Part shown: positions 1-9,720 of the stretch, one piece after another
Numbering within the stretch: position 1 is the first letter of the stretch
Layout of the letters: every line of letters begins with the position of its first letter
Assembly: GCF_002929825.1 (NCBI RefSeq)
Contig: NZ_PJJN01000032.1
Coordinates: 163,416 to 227,415 of the forward strand
Direction of reading: 5' to 3'
Origin: Cryobacterium sp. Y29
Lineage (GTDB): Bacteria > Actinomycetota > Actinomycetes > Actinomycetales > Microbacteriaceae
DNA length: 64,000 bases
Made by a program: the position numbers and the translations under genes
The notes under the pieces: model-generated
What the model was told of the DNA's origin: nothing
The model's input: the letters and a program-made list of their open reading frames with translations, nothing else
Database searches by the model: none

Positions 1-710
1 CCTGCCTCGTCGTCGAACCCATCCAGGGTGAGGGCGGTTTCATGGTTCCAGCGGATGGCTACCTGCCGGCCCTGCAGAAATGGTGCACCGCCAACGGTGT
101 CGTCATGATCGCCGATGAGATTCAGAGCGGCATGGCCCGCTCGGGCAAGTACTTCGCGAGCGAGCACTTCGGTTGGGTCCCCGACCTTGTCCTCACCGCC
201 AAGGGCATTGCCGGCGGTTTCCCGCTCGCGGCTGTCACCGGCCGCGCCGAGATCATGGATGCCTCGCAGCCCGGCGGCCTCGGTGGCACCTTCGGTGGCA
301 ATCCCGTCTCCTGCGCCGCCGCGATTGCCGTGTTCGATGCGATCGAGGCCAACAACCTGCTTGGTGAAGCAGTGCGCATCGGGAAAGCGCTCACCACGGG
401 GCTGACCGCGCTGAAGAACAAGTACGACATCATCGGCGAGATTCGGGGCCACGGCGCCATGATGGCGATCGAGCTCGTGCAGCCCGGCACCGGCGACACC
501 ACGAAAACGCCGAACGCTGCCGCGGTGAGCGCCATCTCCACCTACGCCGGCAAGCACGGCGTTCTGCTGCTGACGGCCGGCACCCACGGCAACGTACTGC
601 GTTTCCTGCCGAGCCTGGCGCTGTCCGATGCGCTCATCGTCGACGCCCTCTCGGTGATCGACGATGCCATCGCTGCCCACGCTGCAGCACTCACCGAGTC
701 GTCACTCTAA
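1..710 (+). CDS. gabT: 4-aminobutyrate transaminase-like class III aminotransferase, 3' part
   Basis: The gene enters from the left edge; the reading frame begins at base 3 and stops at 710, so only the C-terminal part (about 236 residues) is present. Visible class III aminotransferase motifs are EPIQGEGGF near the edge, the PLP-aspartate segment IADEIQSG, and the PLP-lysine segment LTAKGIAGGFPLAAV. The closing RFLPSL segment also fits the family. GABA transaminases transfer the amino group of 4-aminobutyrate to 2-oxoglutarate. The putrescine importer and putrescine-degrading genes in the next 14 kb make GABA the likely substrate, but a related omega-amino acid is possible. The stop lies only 4 bases before the GTG start of the asparaginase gene, so the two are probably co-transcribed. 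Confidence 0.85.
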   Translation, partial: CLVVEPIQGEGGFMVPADGYLPALQKWCTANGVVMIADEIQSGMARSGKYFASEHFGWVPDLVLTAKGIAGGFPLAAVTGRAEIMDASQPGGLGGTFGGNPVSCAAAIAVFDAIEANNLLGEAVRIGKALTTGLTALKNKYDIIGEIRGHGAMMAIELVQPGTGDTTKTPNAAAVSAISTYAGKHGVLLLTAGTHGNVLRFLPSLALSDALIVDALSVIDDAIAAHAAALTESSL

Positions 711-714
711 CGCC

Positions 715-1707
715 GTGACTGAAACTTTCACGGTCGACGATTCCGTCGAGCTCGCCGTCGTCGAGCGCAGCGGCTTCGTCGAATCCCGTCACGCCGGTGC
801 GGCAATCGTGCTCGGTACCAACGGTGAGGTGTTGCGTGCGCTCGGCGACGTAACCAGTCCGATCTTTCCCCGTTCGGCGATGAAACCCTTCCAAGCCGTT
901 GCGGTCATGGCGAGTGGCGCCGCCCTGCGGGGAGCGGATGCTGCCATCGCCACCGCCAGCCACAGCGGCACCGCCGCCCACGTCGATCTCGTTCGCGGGC
1001 TCCTCTTCCGGGCGCAAGTGCCCGAGACAGCGCTCGCCTGCCCGGCGGCCTGGCCGATCGATTCCGCCGCCCGCGACACCCTCGTGCGACTCGGTGCCAG
1101 TAAGGCGCCAATCTATATGGAGTGTTCCGGCAAGCACGCGGCAATGCTCGTGGCGTGCCAGCAGAACGGTTGGGCGCTGGAAGGGTATCTGGACCCTTCG
1201 CATCCGTTGCAAAAGCGTATTCTCGACGTGCTCGAACGTTTCACCGGCGAACGGCCGGTCGCCTCGGGCGTCGATGGCTGCGGCGCCCCGGTGCACGCGA
1301 TCTCCCTCACCGGGCTGGCCCGTGGCATCGCCCGCATCAGTACGAGCAAGTCGAACTCACCGTTTGCGATTTACCGCGAGGCCGGTTTTCTGGCCGAAGC
1401 GGTGCGCGCCAATGGCTGGGTCGTGGCCGGACCCGGCCATCCCGACAGCATCGTGATCGACCGGATCGGCCTGTTTATGAAGGGCGGCGCCGAGGGCATC
1501 ATGGTCGCTGCTGCCGAGAACGGCACCACCGTGGCGTTGAAAATCCTCGACGGTAACCTGCGCGCCGCCGCGGCGGTCGCGCTGAGCCTGCTGGCCGACG
1601 CCGGCGCAATCGCGCGAACGGCTGTCGCTGAGCTACTGCCCGAGCTCGGCCTCACCGTGACCGGCGGGGGCTTACCGGTCGGCGAGATTCGCGCCAGCTA
1701 CGTGTGA
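715..1707 (+). CDS. L-asparaginase (asparaginase II family)
   Basis: A 330-residue protein of the actinobacterial/rhizobial asparaginase II family, which hydrolyses asparagine to aspartate and ammonia and is unrelated to the E. coli AnsB fold. Family features are the N-terminal block VVERSGFVESRHAG, the PRSAMKPFQA segment, ASHSGTAAH, and the CSGKHAAM stretch followed by DGCGAP. The frame is open further upstream to 664, but the GTG at 715 sits just after the preceding stop and gives the expected N-terminus (MTETFTVDDSVELAVVERSG). The gene converges on potC, with only 5 bases between their stop codons, so there is no room for a separate terminator. Its place beside a transaminase suggests a role in nitrogen scavenging. 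Confidence 0.8.
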   Translation: MTETFTVDDSVELAVVERSGFVESRHAGAAIVLGTNGEVLRALGDVTSPIFPRSAMKPFQAVAVMASGAALRGADAAIATASHSGTAAHVDLVRGLLFRAQVPETALACPAAWPIDSAARDTLVRLGASKAPIYMECSGKHAAMLVACQQNGWALEGYLDPSHPLQKRILDVLERFTGERPVASGVDGCGAPVHAISLTGLARGIARISTSKSNSPFAIYREAGFLAEAVRANGWVVAGPGHPDSIVIDRIGLFMKGGAEGIMVAAAENGTTVALKILDGNLRAAAAVALSLLADAGAIARTAVAELLPELGLTVTGGGLPVGEIRASYV

Positions 1708-1712
1708 AGAAG

Positions 1713-2519
1713 CTATTTCAGCTTCGCCAACCGCCGCGCTTTCGCTGCACCGGAAACTTGTACCGTCACGACCACGACCAGCGCGAGGATGAACACGGCC
1801 GAAGCAAGTACGTTGGCCTCGGCCGGAATGCCGCGCGCCGCCGAGATGTAGATGTACTTCGGAAAGGTCGTTACCGCGCCGGAGTTGAAGTTCGTGATGA
1901 TGAAGTCGTCAAACGACAACGCGAACGACAGCAGCGCAGCCGCGAGAATGCCGGGCAGCAGCAGTGGGAAGGTGATGCGAGCGAACACCTGCCAGGCCGA
2001 GCCATACAGGTCACGGCCCGCTTCCTCCAGCGCCGGGTCGAGGCTCGAAACACGCGCCTTCACCGTGACCACCACAAAGCTGATGCAGAACATCGTGTGC
2101 GCGAGAATAATCGTCAGCATGTCCTTCGGCACACCGACTGATAAAAACTGTGCCGCCAAGCCGGCGCCAAGCACGACCTCAGGGGTGGCCATCGGCAAAA
2201 ACAACAGCAGGCTGGTTTGCGAGCGAAACTTGAACCGGTAGCGCACGATGGCGATCGCGATCATAGTGCCGAGGGTGGTCGCCACGACGGTGGCAACGGC
2301 CCCGATGAACAAACTGTTGCCGAACGCCTGGCAGACGGCACCGTTTTGCACGTTGCAGATGCCCAGCCACTTGTCGAAGGTGAAGCCCCGCCAGGTGATG
2401 TTCGATTTGAGGGAGTCGTTGAAGGAGTAGACGAAGGTGTAGCCGATCGGGATCATCAAAAACAACAGCGCCAACCCGCTGTACACGGGCAACAACCATT
2501 TGCCGAGGGAGAGCTTCAC
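1713..2519 (-). CDS. potC: Polyamine ABC transporter permease, PotC type
   Basis: A 268-residue inner-membrane permease with about six hydrophobic segments, starting with a helix around residues 10-30 (LPVYSGLALLFLMIPIGYTF). The cytoplasmic EAA loop is visible as EEAGRDLYGSAWQVFARITFPLLLPGI, the site that docks on the ATPase. The length and N-terminal layout match PotC/YdcV permeases for putrescine or spermidine. It is the last gene of a four-gene minus-strand operon; its start overlaps the stop of potB by 4 bases. Substrate specificity is inferred from the binding protein and from the putrescine catabolic genes nearby. Confidence 0.88.
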   Translation of the reverse strand: MKLSLGKWLLPVYSGLALLFLMIPIGYTFVYSFNDSLKSNITWRGFTFDKWLGICNVQNGAVCQAFGNSLFIGAVATVVATTLGTMIAIAIVRYRFKFRSQTSLLLFLPMATPEVVLGAGLAAQFLSVGVPKDMLTIILAHTMFCISFVVVTVKARVSSLDPALEEAGRDLYGSAWQVFARITFPLLLPGILAAALLSFALSFDDFIITNFNSGAVTTFPKYIYISAARGIPAEANVLASAVFILALVVVVTVQVSGAAKARRLAKLK

Positions 2520-3433
2520 AGCAATTCCTCCGTTCCGGAACGTTTGACGTAGATGCTGACGATCACCAGGATCACGGTCATGAGAATGATCGACAGCGCC
2601 GCTGCCGTGGGATAGTTTTGCAGCACGAGAAAGTTTGCCTCGATCACATTTCCCATCATCTGGGTGCCGGTACCACCGAGAAAGTCCCGGCTGGCATTGA
2701 TGTAGTCCCCGGCCGCGGGAATGAAGGTGAGCAGGGTTCCCGCCACGATGCCGGGCATAGACAGCGGAATGGTGACCTTGCGAAAGACCTGGAATGGGCT
2801 CGCATAGAGGTCATTACCGGCCTCGAGGTAGCGCACGTCGAGCCGTTCAAGCGTCGTGTACAACGGCAGGGTCATGAACGGAATGAAGTTATAGGTCAGG
2901 CCAAAGATCACCGAGAATGCGGTGCCGGTCACGTGTGCTTCCGGGCCGAGCAGCGACAGGGCCTTCAGCGATTGCACAACGAAGGACTCGTCGGAGAACA
3001 ACTGCTTCCAGGCCAGGGTGCGCAGCAGGAAGCTAATGAAGAACGGCGCGATCACGAGCACGAGCATGAGACTCTGCAGCAGCGGCCAACTGCGAGCCTT
3101 CACACCAATGAAGTAGGCCAGCGGGTAGCTGATCAACAATGCAAAGAATGTCGCGGCGAGGGCATAGCTGAACGACCGCACGATGTGCGGCCAGTAGGTC
3201 GTGACGACCTCGACGTAGTTCTGCCAGCGAAAGGCATAGTCGTACTGGCCGATGTCGCCGAACTCCCGCGGCGCCTGGAACGATGTTAGAAGCAGAGACA
3301 CCAGCGGGGTGAGAAAGAACAGCATCAAGTAGAGGATGCCCGGCAGGAGCAGGAACAGTGCTACCGGGCTGCGACGCCGGGCGACCGGGTCGGTCGACGG
3401 CGTCGTGGTAGTTGAGAATGCGGCGAACGCCAT
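2516..3433 (-). CDS. potB: Polyamine ABC transporter permease, PotB type
   Basis: A 305-residue membrane permease. After a short polar N-terminus a strong helix follows (residues about 24-47, LFLLLPGILYLMLFFLTPLV), then a large external loop with FRWQNYVEVV, and five more hydrophobic segments. The EAA loop reads LEAGNDLYASPFQVFRKVTIPLSMPGI, the interaction site for PotA. This is the longer partner of the PotB/PotC heterodimer. It follows potA with a 2-base gap and overlaps potC, which indicates translational coupling. No operon-internal terminator is visible. Confidence 0.88.
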   Translation of the reverse strand: MAFAAFSTTTTPSTDPVARRRSPVALFLLLPGILYLMLFFLTPLVSLLLTSFQAPREFGDIGQYDYAFRWQNYVEVVTTYWPHIVRSFSYALAATFFALLISYPLAYFIGVKARSWPLLQSLMLVLVIAPFFISFLLRTLAWKQLFSDESFVVQSLKALSLLGPEAHVTGTAFSVIFGLTYNFIPFMTLPLYTTLERLDVRYLEAGNDLYASPFQVFRKVTIPLSMPGIVAGTLLTFIPAAGDYINASRDFLGGTGTQMMGNVIEANFLVLQNYPTAAALSIILMTVILVIVSIYVKRSGTEELL

Positions 3434-3435
3434 CG

Positions 3436-4635
3436 TTAGGCGCCCTCAAGCTCCGTGATCAGCGACGACCGGCGCTGCCGGGCGATGGTCTTGGTATCAA
3501 GATCGGCCTCGTACCGCGGCGCTTCGGCCGGATCGTCGTCGAGCCCAAAGCCATGGTCGATGTTCCAGCTGAGCCAGACCTGGGCTCCGACGTGCACGGC
3601 CGGTCCGAAGGCCACATTCTGGGCAAACACGACCAGAGTCTTGACTCCGGGCACCGCCACGAGATACTGCGTGCTGACCCCGCTGAACGACACGTCGATG
3701 ACCCGGCCCGGGCCCATCACGTTGCGACCGGCGTCGTGGATCGGCCCTTGGGTGTGCAGAGTAAGTTTTTCGGGACGCACGCCGATCGTGACCTGGCCCG
3801 AAGCCCGGTGCGCCCGCCGCACCGGCACCACGATCTTCTCACCGGAGACATCCACCGCTATGGCAGTGCTCGTGGTCCCAACGACGGGCCCGGTAAACAG
3901 GTTGGACTGGCCGAGAAAGTTCGCCACGAAAGCGGTCTTGGGTAGCTCGTAGAGCTGTTGTGGCTCCCCCATCTGTTCGATGCGGCCCTTATTCATGACC
4001 GCGATCGTGTCGGCCATGGTCATGGCCTCTTCCTGGTCGTGCGTGACGTGCAGAAAGGTGAGGCCGACTTCTTCCTGGATGGTTTTCAACTCGAGCTGCA
4101 TCTGACGCCGCAACTTGAGGTCGAGGGCCCCGAGCGGCTCGTCAAGCAGCAGCAGCGCCGGCCGGTTGACGATGGCGCGAGCGAGTGCAACGCGTTGTTG
4201 CTGGCCGCCGGAAAGTTGCTGCGGTTTACGGTGGGCGAGGTGATCGAGTTCCACCAGGAGCAACGCCTCGTGCGCCTTGGCGACCGGATCGCCGATCTTG
4301 CGTCGCCGTAGTCCGAACGCGACGTTTTCCAGCACGGTCATATGTGGAAAAAGAGCGTAGCTTTGGAATACCGTGTTGACTGGCCGCTGGAAGGATTTCT
4401 GATTCGTCACATCCGCTCCCCCGATCAGGATGCGACCGTTCGTGGGTTCCTCCAGTCCGGCGACCAGCCGCAGCGTCGTCGTCTTGCCGCAGCCAGAGGG
4501 GCCGAGCAGCGCGAAGAACGACCCGGCCGGAATGGTCAGGTTGAGATTTTCAATGGCGGTGAACCCGGGGAAACGTTTTTCGATGCTGACCAGCTTCAGG
4601 TCAGCGCCACGATCAGCGAACGCACCGACGGCCAT
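3436..4635 (-). CDS. potA: Polyamine ABC transporter ATP-binding protein, PotA type
   Basis: A 399-residue ABC ATPase with Walker [13 protein letters not shown] (about residues 45-56), signature [14 protein letters not shown], Walker [13 protein letters not shown] and the H-loop [14 protein letters not shown]. The C-terminal 150 residues look like the TOBE regulatory domain typical of PotA/MalK-type ATPases ([21 protein letters not shown]). It energises import of polyamine by PotB/PotC. The start codon overlaps the potD stop codon (TGATG arrangement). Lengths of 370-400 residues are usual for this subfamily. Confidence 0.9.
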   Translation of the reverse strand: MAVGAFADRGADLKLVSIEKRFPGFTAIENLNLTIPAGSFFALLGPSGCGKTTTLRLVAGLEEPTNGRILIGGADVTNQKSFQRPVNTVFQSYALFPHMTVLENVAFGLRRRKIGDPVAKAHEALLLVELDHLAHRKPQQLSGGQQQRVALARAIVNRPALLLLDEPLGALDLKLRRQMQLELKTIQEEVGLTFLHVTHDQEEAMTMADTIAVMNKGRIEQMGEPQQLYELPKTAFVANFLGQSNLFTGPVVGTTSTAIAVDVSGEKIVVPVRRAHRASGQVTIGVRPEKLTLHTQGPIHDAGRNVMGPGRVIDVSFSGVSTQYLVAVPGVKTLVVFAQNVAFGPAVHVGAQVWLSWNIDHGFGLDDDPAEAPRYEADLDTKTIARQRRSSLITELEGA

Positions 4636-5849
4636 CAGGCTGCACCCAGCAGGATCGCCTGGAACTGGTTATTGAAGGTCTGTTCCTCGGTGCCGTCGAG
4701 GCCCCGGAAGACGTAGGCGTTGGCGAGGGTGGCGTCGTCGGGAAAGATCAGCGGATCTTCGGCAAGCGTCGGGTCGATGGCCATCATGGCTTCCTTGGCT
4801 CCAGCCACCGGAGTGATGTAGTTGACATACGCGGCGACCTCGGCAGCGACGGCCGGGTCGTAGTAGTAGTTGATGAGTTCCTCGACATTCTTCTTACCGG
4901 GCGACCCGATCGGCACCACGAAGTTGTCGTTCCAGAGAGTGCCGCCCTTTTCGGGAACGACGAAGCCCCACTTGTCGCCGTTTTCGGCGTTGAGCTGCAC
5001 GATGTCGCCAGACCAGACGATCGCGGCCAGGGTGTCTTCGTTCGCGAGGTCCTCCTTGTAGGAGTTGCCCTTGATGTTGCGGATCTGGCCGTCGGACACC
5101 TGCTTCTTGAACTCGTCGATAGCCGCGGTGAATTCCTCTTCGCCCCACGTGCCAGAGATATCGACGCCGTGGTCGAGCATGATCAAGCCCATTGTGTCCC
5201 GCATTTCGGAGAGCACCCCGACACGCCCCTTCAATTCGGCAGCCCAGAGGTCTTCGACCGATCTGAGGCCTTGTGGATACTTTTCCTTGTTCCAGGCCAG
5301 ACCGGCGAACCCGCCCTGCCAGGGAATACTCATAGCCCGATCCGGGTCGAAGTCGACGTTCCGCAGCGATGGCAGCAGATTAACGAGGTTGGGAATGTTG
5401 GCGTGGTCGAGTTCCTGGGTGTAGCCGAATCTGATCATGCGACTGACCATCCAGTCGGTCAGGCACGCGACATCTGCGCCGATGTCCTGGCCGAGGGCGA
5501 GCTGATCCTTCACCTTGCCGTAGTAGGAGTTATTGTCGTCGACGGCTTCGGTGTACTTGACCGAAATGCCCGTCTGTTCCTTGAAGGCGGCCAGGGTGGG
5601 GTAATTGCCCGCGTCATCGACGTCGATGTAGAGCGCCCAGTTGTCCCAGCGAATGGTCTTGTCGGTGGCCGAGGTGTCTGCGGCAGCGGTGGGTTTGGCC
5701 GCCGCTCCAGACGAGCACGCGGCGAGCGCTAGCGTCGTGGCACCAGCACCGGCACCGGCCAGCAGCGTGCGACGGCCCATCAGCGTGCTCTGCGCCTGGC
5801 CAATCAGCTGACGGATCAGGGGGTCGGCGGGCAACGGCTTGGACTTCAT
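4635..5849 (-). CDS. potD: Spermidine/putrescine-binding lipoprotein, PotD type
   Basis: A 404-residue extracellular solute-binding protein. The N-terminal export signal carries an arginine pair (GRRTLLAGAGAGATTLALAAC) ending in a lipobox with Cys followed by SSG, so it may be a Tat- or Sec-exported lipoprotein. The mature part begins RWDNWALYIDVDDAGNYPTL, typical of the PotD/PotF fold. The frame is open further up to 5921, but the ATG at 5849 is preceded by AGGAGAACCATA, a good ribosome site, so I chose it. The protein captures polyamine outside the cell and hands it to PotBC. It is the first gene of the operon; the promoter should lie in the 240 bases (5850-6089) before it, where I see no clear -35/-10 pair. 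Confidence 0.88.
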   Translation of the reverse strand: MKSKPLPADPLIRQLIGQAQSTLMGRRTLLAGAGAGATTLALAACSSGAAAKPTAAADTSATDKTIRWDNWALYIDVDDAGNYPTLAAFKEQTGISVKYTEAVDDNNSYYGKVKDQLALGQDIGADVACLTDWMVSRMIRFGYTQELDHANIPNLVNLLPSLRNVDFDPDRAMSIPWQGGFAGLAWNKEKYPQGLRSVEDLWAAELKGRVGVLSEMRDTMGLIMLDHGVDISGTWGEEEFTAAIDEFKKQVSDGQIRNIKGNSYKEDLANEDTLAAIVWSGDIVQLNAENGDKWGFVVPEKGGTLWNDNFVVPIGSPGKKNVEELINYYYDPAVAAEVAAYVNYITPVAGAKEAMMAIDPTLAEDPLIFPDDATLANAYVFRGLDGTEEQTFNNQFQAILLGAA

Positions 5850-6089
5850 TATGGTTCTCCTAGCGTTCTGAGCACGCACACGGTCACGCTCGCTGCGTTG
5901 CGAGTTGGTCGATAGTTGCACATATCCGTACTGGACACACCGAAAAGAGGTGAAAACATTGATCTTGCAATCGTTCTGTCACGAAATCAGCACAAACTTG
6001 CAACATTCGCCCTCTAAATCGTCGGTATGCCACGACCAGGGAGGTGGCGCTGCCAGAGTGCCGCACCCACCGCTGGCCGAGGTTTTGAC

Positions 6090-9020
6090 CTAGCCCGGCA
6101 ACATCGCCCTGGTGGCCTCTCCGTCGGAGTGCAAGACCCAGACCCGTCCACGTCCGGGTGCCAGCGGAGGCGGCAGCTCCCGGCGGTGACTGAGTAGCCG
6201 AAAGTCCGACAAGCTGCAGCGGTCGAACACCAGGCTGGCCGCTCGTTCGCTCGAAGTCGAACCACGAAGCCGTGCTAGCAAAGACCAGTGCGCCTGCCAG
6301 GTTTCGGCGTCACCGACGACAATCAGTTGACCGGCAGCATTCGCTTGGCCCACAGCGCCTGGAACCAGCAGAGCGGATGCCTCTGGTCCGCTGGTTCCGG
6401 CAAGTTCCAGCACCGGAACACCCATAACAGTGCGCAGGCGGGCGGCCGTGCTCGTCGGCGATGATGACACGATCAGAAGCGGACCTTCAGCCGGTAGCGA
6501 ATTGGGCACCACGACAGCAGGAACGACCAGGCCCGGAGTCGGCGCCAATAGCTGCACGCGCAGGCTGCGCCACACTCCCCCACCCGGCGGCAACGACGCG
6601 ATATAACCGGCCGATTGTCCGCCGGCCGCGAGGTGGTCCTGCACGCTCGGCAGTTTCAGTAGCAGGGTGCTCTGGCACAGAGCTGCCAGCCCGGGAACGA
6701 CGCTCGTGTGCCGTTGCACGGCGACTACGACATGCACGCCGGCGGCCGGTCCGTCCCGCAGCAGGCCGACGAGCAGATCCACGGCTGCCAGCCGGTGGTC
6801 GGGCTGCCAGCGGGCGCAGACGGAATCAAAATCGTCGAACAGTACCAACCGGGGTGAAGCCGAAGTCTGCTGCCCGGTTTCCACGCGGGCACTCAGGCTC
6901 GCAAGCGCATCCCAAACAGACTCCATATCGGCTGTGAATAGCTGGGTGGCGACCCGATGTTCGGCTACCCGGGCGAGCGTGTGCAGCAGGGTGGATTTGC
7001 CCGAACCCGCCCCGCCGACCACCAACAAGTGCCCATCACTGTCGGGGTTGTAGGTGAACACGCAGTAGCGCTGGCGCTCGGGTTCATCAAGCAACCCGAC
7101 CGGATACCCCGTCACCGGCGCCTTCCCCACCGTCGCCGCGTCTAGATCGAACTCGGTCACAATCGGCGGCAGCGCATCGAGCCATGGACGTCTCGGAACG
7201 TATCCGCACGACGCTGACAGAGGCGCCGCTATGATGCTCGCAATGTCGAGTTCGCCCGTTGTAGCGACTTGGCAGAGCACCGGTTCTCCGTCTTCCGTGG
7301 CGACCAAACACCGCCCGGGCTGATTCGGTGCCAGCCCGGCCGCGGCATCCGTGCCGATCACGGCCTGGCTGTCGGCCCGGTTATTCACCCGCAGCGACAC
7401 ACGCAGGCTGCAATTAGCCAGCAGCGCGTCGCGCACGACCCCGGCCGGCCGTTGGGTACACAGAATCAGGTGCACGCCGAGCGACCGCCCCCTGGCGGCA
7501 ATGTCCACAAAGAGAGCGTGCAGCTCGGGAAACAGCCCGAGCATGGTCGCAAATTCATCGACGACGATGATCAGCCGGGGAAGCGGATGCTCCAGGCGTA
7601 CGTCGGTCACGTCTCGCGCTCCGGCCGCGCTCAGCGTGCGCTCCCGGTAACGTAATTCGGCACCGAGACTCGCGAGAGCCCGAGTGGCTGCGTTCGAGTC
7701 GAGGTCGGTAATGAGTCCAACGCAGTGCGGCAGTCGCGCAAGCGGTTGAAAGGCCGCGCCGCCCTTGAAATCAACCAGGAGAAAGTTCACCTGCCGCGGC
7801 GAGAAAGTCGCGGCCAGCGCGGCAACCCAGGTGGTCAGGAGTTCGCTCTTGCCGCTGCCGGTCGTTCCCCCGACCACAGCGTGAGGTCCGGACTGCACCA
7901 GGTCAAGGTACGCCGGCCCGTCACGGCCCACTCCGATCGGGCAGGCGAGGCTCGGTGGTGCCGCCGACCGGTTTAGCGCTGCAGCATCGGTGACGTGCTC
8001 GAGCAGTTGCATGACCGGAACCATGGCGGGGATCACTCCCGTCGTGCTCACGAGGCCTGCGGACTTGGCCTGCCCGGCGAGTGACACCGCGAAATCGACG
8101 GCTTCGGCCCTGGCGAGAAGTTCCGGATAGAAATCCAGAGGCGGCGCACGATTCGGCGAGCGAATAATCTGCGCCCGTGCCGGGCCAAGCACGCGCACGA
8201 CCGTTCCGCAGCCCGGCGGCAGGTCGTCGAGCCTCATCGCCACGGCGAGCAGCAGCCGCCCGCTTTCTGGTTCACCACGGCCTGGATCGGTGGCGCTGGT
8301 GGTGGTGGTGCGCAGTAGGAGTGTGAACCGGCGCGGCGATGGCGCCACGTGCGGCAGCTGAACCACCCAGTCCCAATCGGTGGACATGGCATCGCTCGGG
8401 CCGGCGACACTCAAATCGGTCGGCGGCACCGCAAAACAGACCTGCACACACACGGCGCGACCGAGGGCTGCCGCGAGCGGCATCGGCCCGACGATGCCGA
8501 GCCCCTGGGCCAGGTCGACGACGATGGGGGCACCGGTGACTGTTGCGGCCCACTCCCGCAGTTGCCGGTTATCGTTCGGTGCGCTCGCTCCGCCGAGTCG
8601 GATACCGCTCGGGGCCGAGCCCACGCCCAGCGAGACGAGCGTGCCATCCGTTTGTCGCCAACGCGCGGCCGCCGCACGCCCGAGCACAATATTTCTCGCC
8701 GAAGGCGTGTGCCGCCAGGCTTCGTCGCGCCAGCGGGTATGACGTTCGGTGATCATCGAACAGAGCACCGTCACAGCCTCGCTGTGCGAGGCCGTCTCGG
8801 CCCGGCGGCGTTTGCGGCCGGAACGTTTCGAGTCGAACATGCTGGCTACCGCGATGATCGGGCTGAGAACGGCGAAAATCAATGCGAAGGCCGAGCCGGT
8901 GATCAGCCAGATCAATCCGGCGGCGACCAGGGGTGCCACTGTGGCGAGTAGGGGAAACCCTGCCGGCGGCAGAGCGGCCGGCGCGGGCGGCAGAGCGAGG
9001 GTTTCATCGACGGTGGACAC
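6090..9020 (-). CDS. EccC-like FtsK/SpoIIIE-type membrane ATPase
   Basis: A 976-residue protein starting with GTG. Two adjacent hydrophobic segments (about residues 22-41 and 43-61) are followed by a basic cluster (KRSGRKRRR), then a long region with two FtsK/SpoIIIE ATPase modules. The first has Walker A GGTTGSGKSELLTTW near residue 384, followed by NFLLVDFKGGAAF and Walker B LIIVVDEFATML. The second has GGAGSGKSTLL near residue 667, followed by VLFDDFDSV. The VDFKGGAAF context is that of EccC, the motor of type VII (ESX) secretion, rather than of chromosome-partitioning FtsK. It is shorter than classical EccCa-EccCb and lacks a clear third ATPase domain. No WXG100 substrates, EccB, EccD or mycosin are in the window. 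Confidence 0.8.
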   Translation of the reverse strand: MSTVDETLALPPAPAALPPAGFPLLATVAPLVAAGLIWLITGSAFALIFAVLSPIIAVASMFDSKRSGRKRRRAETASHSEAVTVLCSMITERHTRWRDEAWRHTPSARNIVLGRAAAARWRQTDGTLVSLGVGSAPSGIRLGGASAPNDNRQLREWAATVTGAPIVVDLAQGLGIVGPMPLAAALGRAVCVQVCFAVPPTDLSVAGPSDAMSTDWDWVVQLPHVAPSPRRFTLLLRTTTTSATDPGRGEPESGRLLLAVAMRLDDLPPGCGTVVRVLGPARAQIIRSPNRAPPLDFYPELLARAEAVDFAVSLAGQAKSAGLVSTTGVIPAMVPVMQLLEHVTDAAALNRSAAPPSLACPIGVGRDGPAYLDLVQSGPHAVVGGTTGSGKSELLTTWVAALAATFSPRQVNFLLVDFKGGAAFQPLARLPHCVGLITDLDSNAATRALASLGAELRYRERTLSAAGARDVTDVRLEHPLPRLIIVVDEFATMLGLFPELHALFVDIAARGRSLGVHLILCTQRPAGVVRDALLANCSLRVSLRVNNRADSQAVIGTDAAAGLAPNQPGRCLVATEDGEPVLCQVATTGELDIASIIAAPLSASCGYVPRRPWLDALPPIVTEFDLDAATVGKAPVTGYPVGLLDEPERQRYCVFTYNPDSDGHLLVVGGAGSGKSTLLHTLARVAEHRVATQLFTADMESVWDALASLSARVETGQQTSASPRLVLFDDFDSVCARWQPDHRLAAVDLLVGLLRDGPAAGVHVVVAVQRHTSVVPGLAALCQSTLLLKLPSVQDHLAAGGQSAGYIASLPPGGGVWRSLRVQLLAPTPGLVVPAVVVPNSLPAEGPLLIVSSSPTSTAARLRTVMGVPVLELAGTSGPEASALLVPGAVGQANAAGQLIVVGDAETWQAHWSLLARLRGSTSSERAASLVFDRCSLSDFRLLSHRRELPPPLAPGRGRVWVLHSDGEATRAMLPG

Positions 9021-9111
9021 CCAGCCAGCAGATCAGATTATCGGTCGAGGAACACTCGTGACGTGAGGATCGGTGCACAATCAGCGTTCCAGTGGGCGGT
9101 GGAGGACGTCC

Positions 9112-9708
9112 TCACGCGACGCTGAACGAGTGGTCGGCGATTTCGACCCGGGCACCGCGCGGCAGAACGTACCGTCGGCCCGGTTCGAGTGCCTCGGCCG
9201 TTTCGCCCGGGCGGCGAATCACAGTACCGTTACCCGAGACTCGGTCGCTGACCCAGAACTCGTCGTCATGCTGGCCGAACTCGAGGTGAGTCTTCGAGAC
9301 CGAGCGGTCGGCATCCGCTACCCGAATGAGGTCATCAAAAATCTCGTCGGGTTGGGCCAGGGGTTTGCGCCCGATCAGGCCGGAGCCTCGCACGGAGACC
9401 ACCTGACCGGTGCTGAAGGTCAACACGAAGGTCGCCCGGGTCGGCAGCACGGCGGCGGGGAGTGCGGGCGGTGCTGCGGCTGGCGCGGCGGTCACGACAG
9501 CGATGGCCCGCACTGGCGCCGGCACCTCCGCGGGAATCGGTACCGAGATGACGACGGTGGTGCGCGGCAGGCGCGCAATGATCGTCGTGTCGTTGGGACG
9601 AGGGTCCGGGCGCTGGCGCGACTCCACGGTAGCGGTGCGAGAGCTGCCGCATTCGCCACAGAACATGGCCAAGGCCGGCAACCATGCCCCGCAAATCTGA
9701 CACGTCAC
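9112..9708 (-). CDS. FHA-domain protein with N-terminal zinc ribbon
   Basis: A 198-residue protein with GTG start. The N-terminus has a four-cysteine zinc ribbon (CQIC at residues 3-6 and CGEC at 17-20). A proline/alanine-rich linker follows, containing NDTTII and RTTVV. The C-terminal half (about residues 105-198) is an FHA phosphothreonine-binding domain with the signature pieces GRKP, SVSKTHLEF and VSDRVSGNGTVIR. FHA proteins read out Ser/Thr kinase signalling and are common partners of type VII secretion ATPases. The gene is 91 bases upstream of the EccC-like gene on the same strand and 12 bases downstream of the PhnA-like gene. Its ligand is unknown. Confidence 0.8.
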   Translation of the reverse strand: MTCQICGAWLPALAMFCGECGSSRTATVESRQRPDPRPNDTTIIARLPRTTVVISVPIPAEVPAPVRAIAVVTAAPAAAPPALPAAVLPTRATFVLTFSTGQVVSVRGSGLIGRKPLAQPDEIFDDLIRVADADRSVSKTHLEFGQHDDEFWVSDRVSGNGTVIRRPGETAEALEPGRRYVLPRGARVEIADHSFSVA

Positions 9709-9720
9709 GATCGGCCGGGC

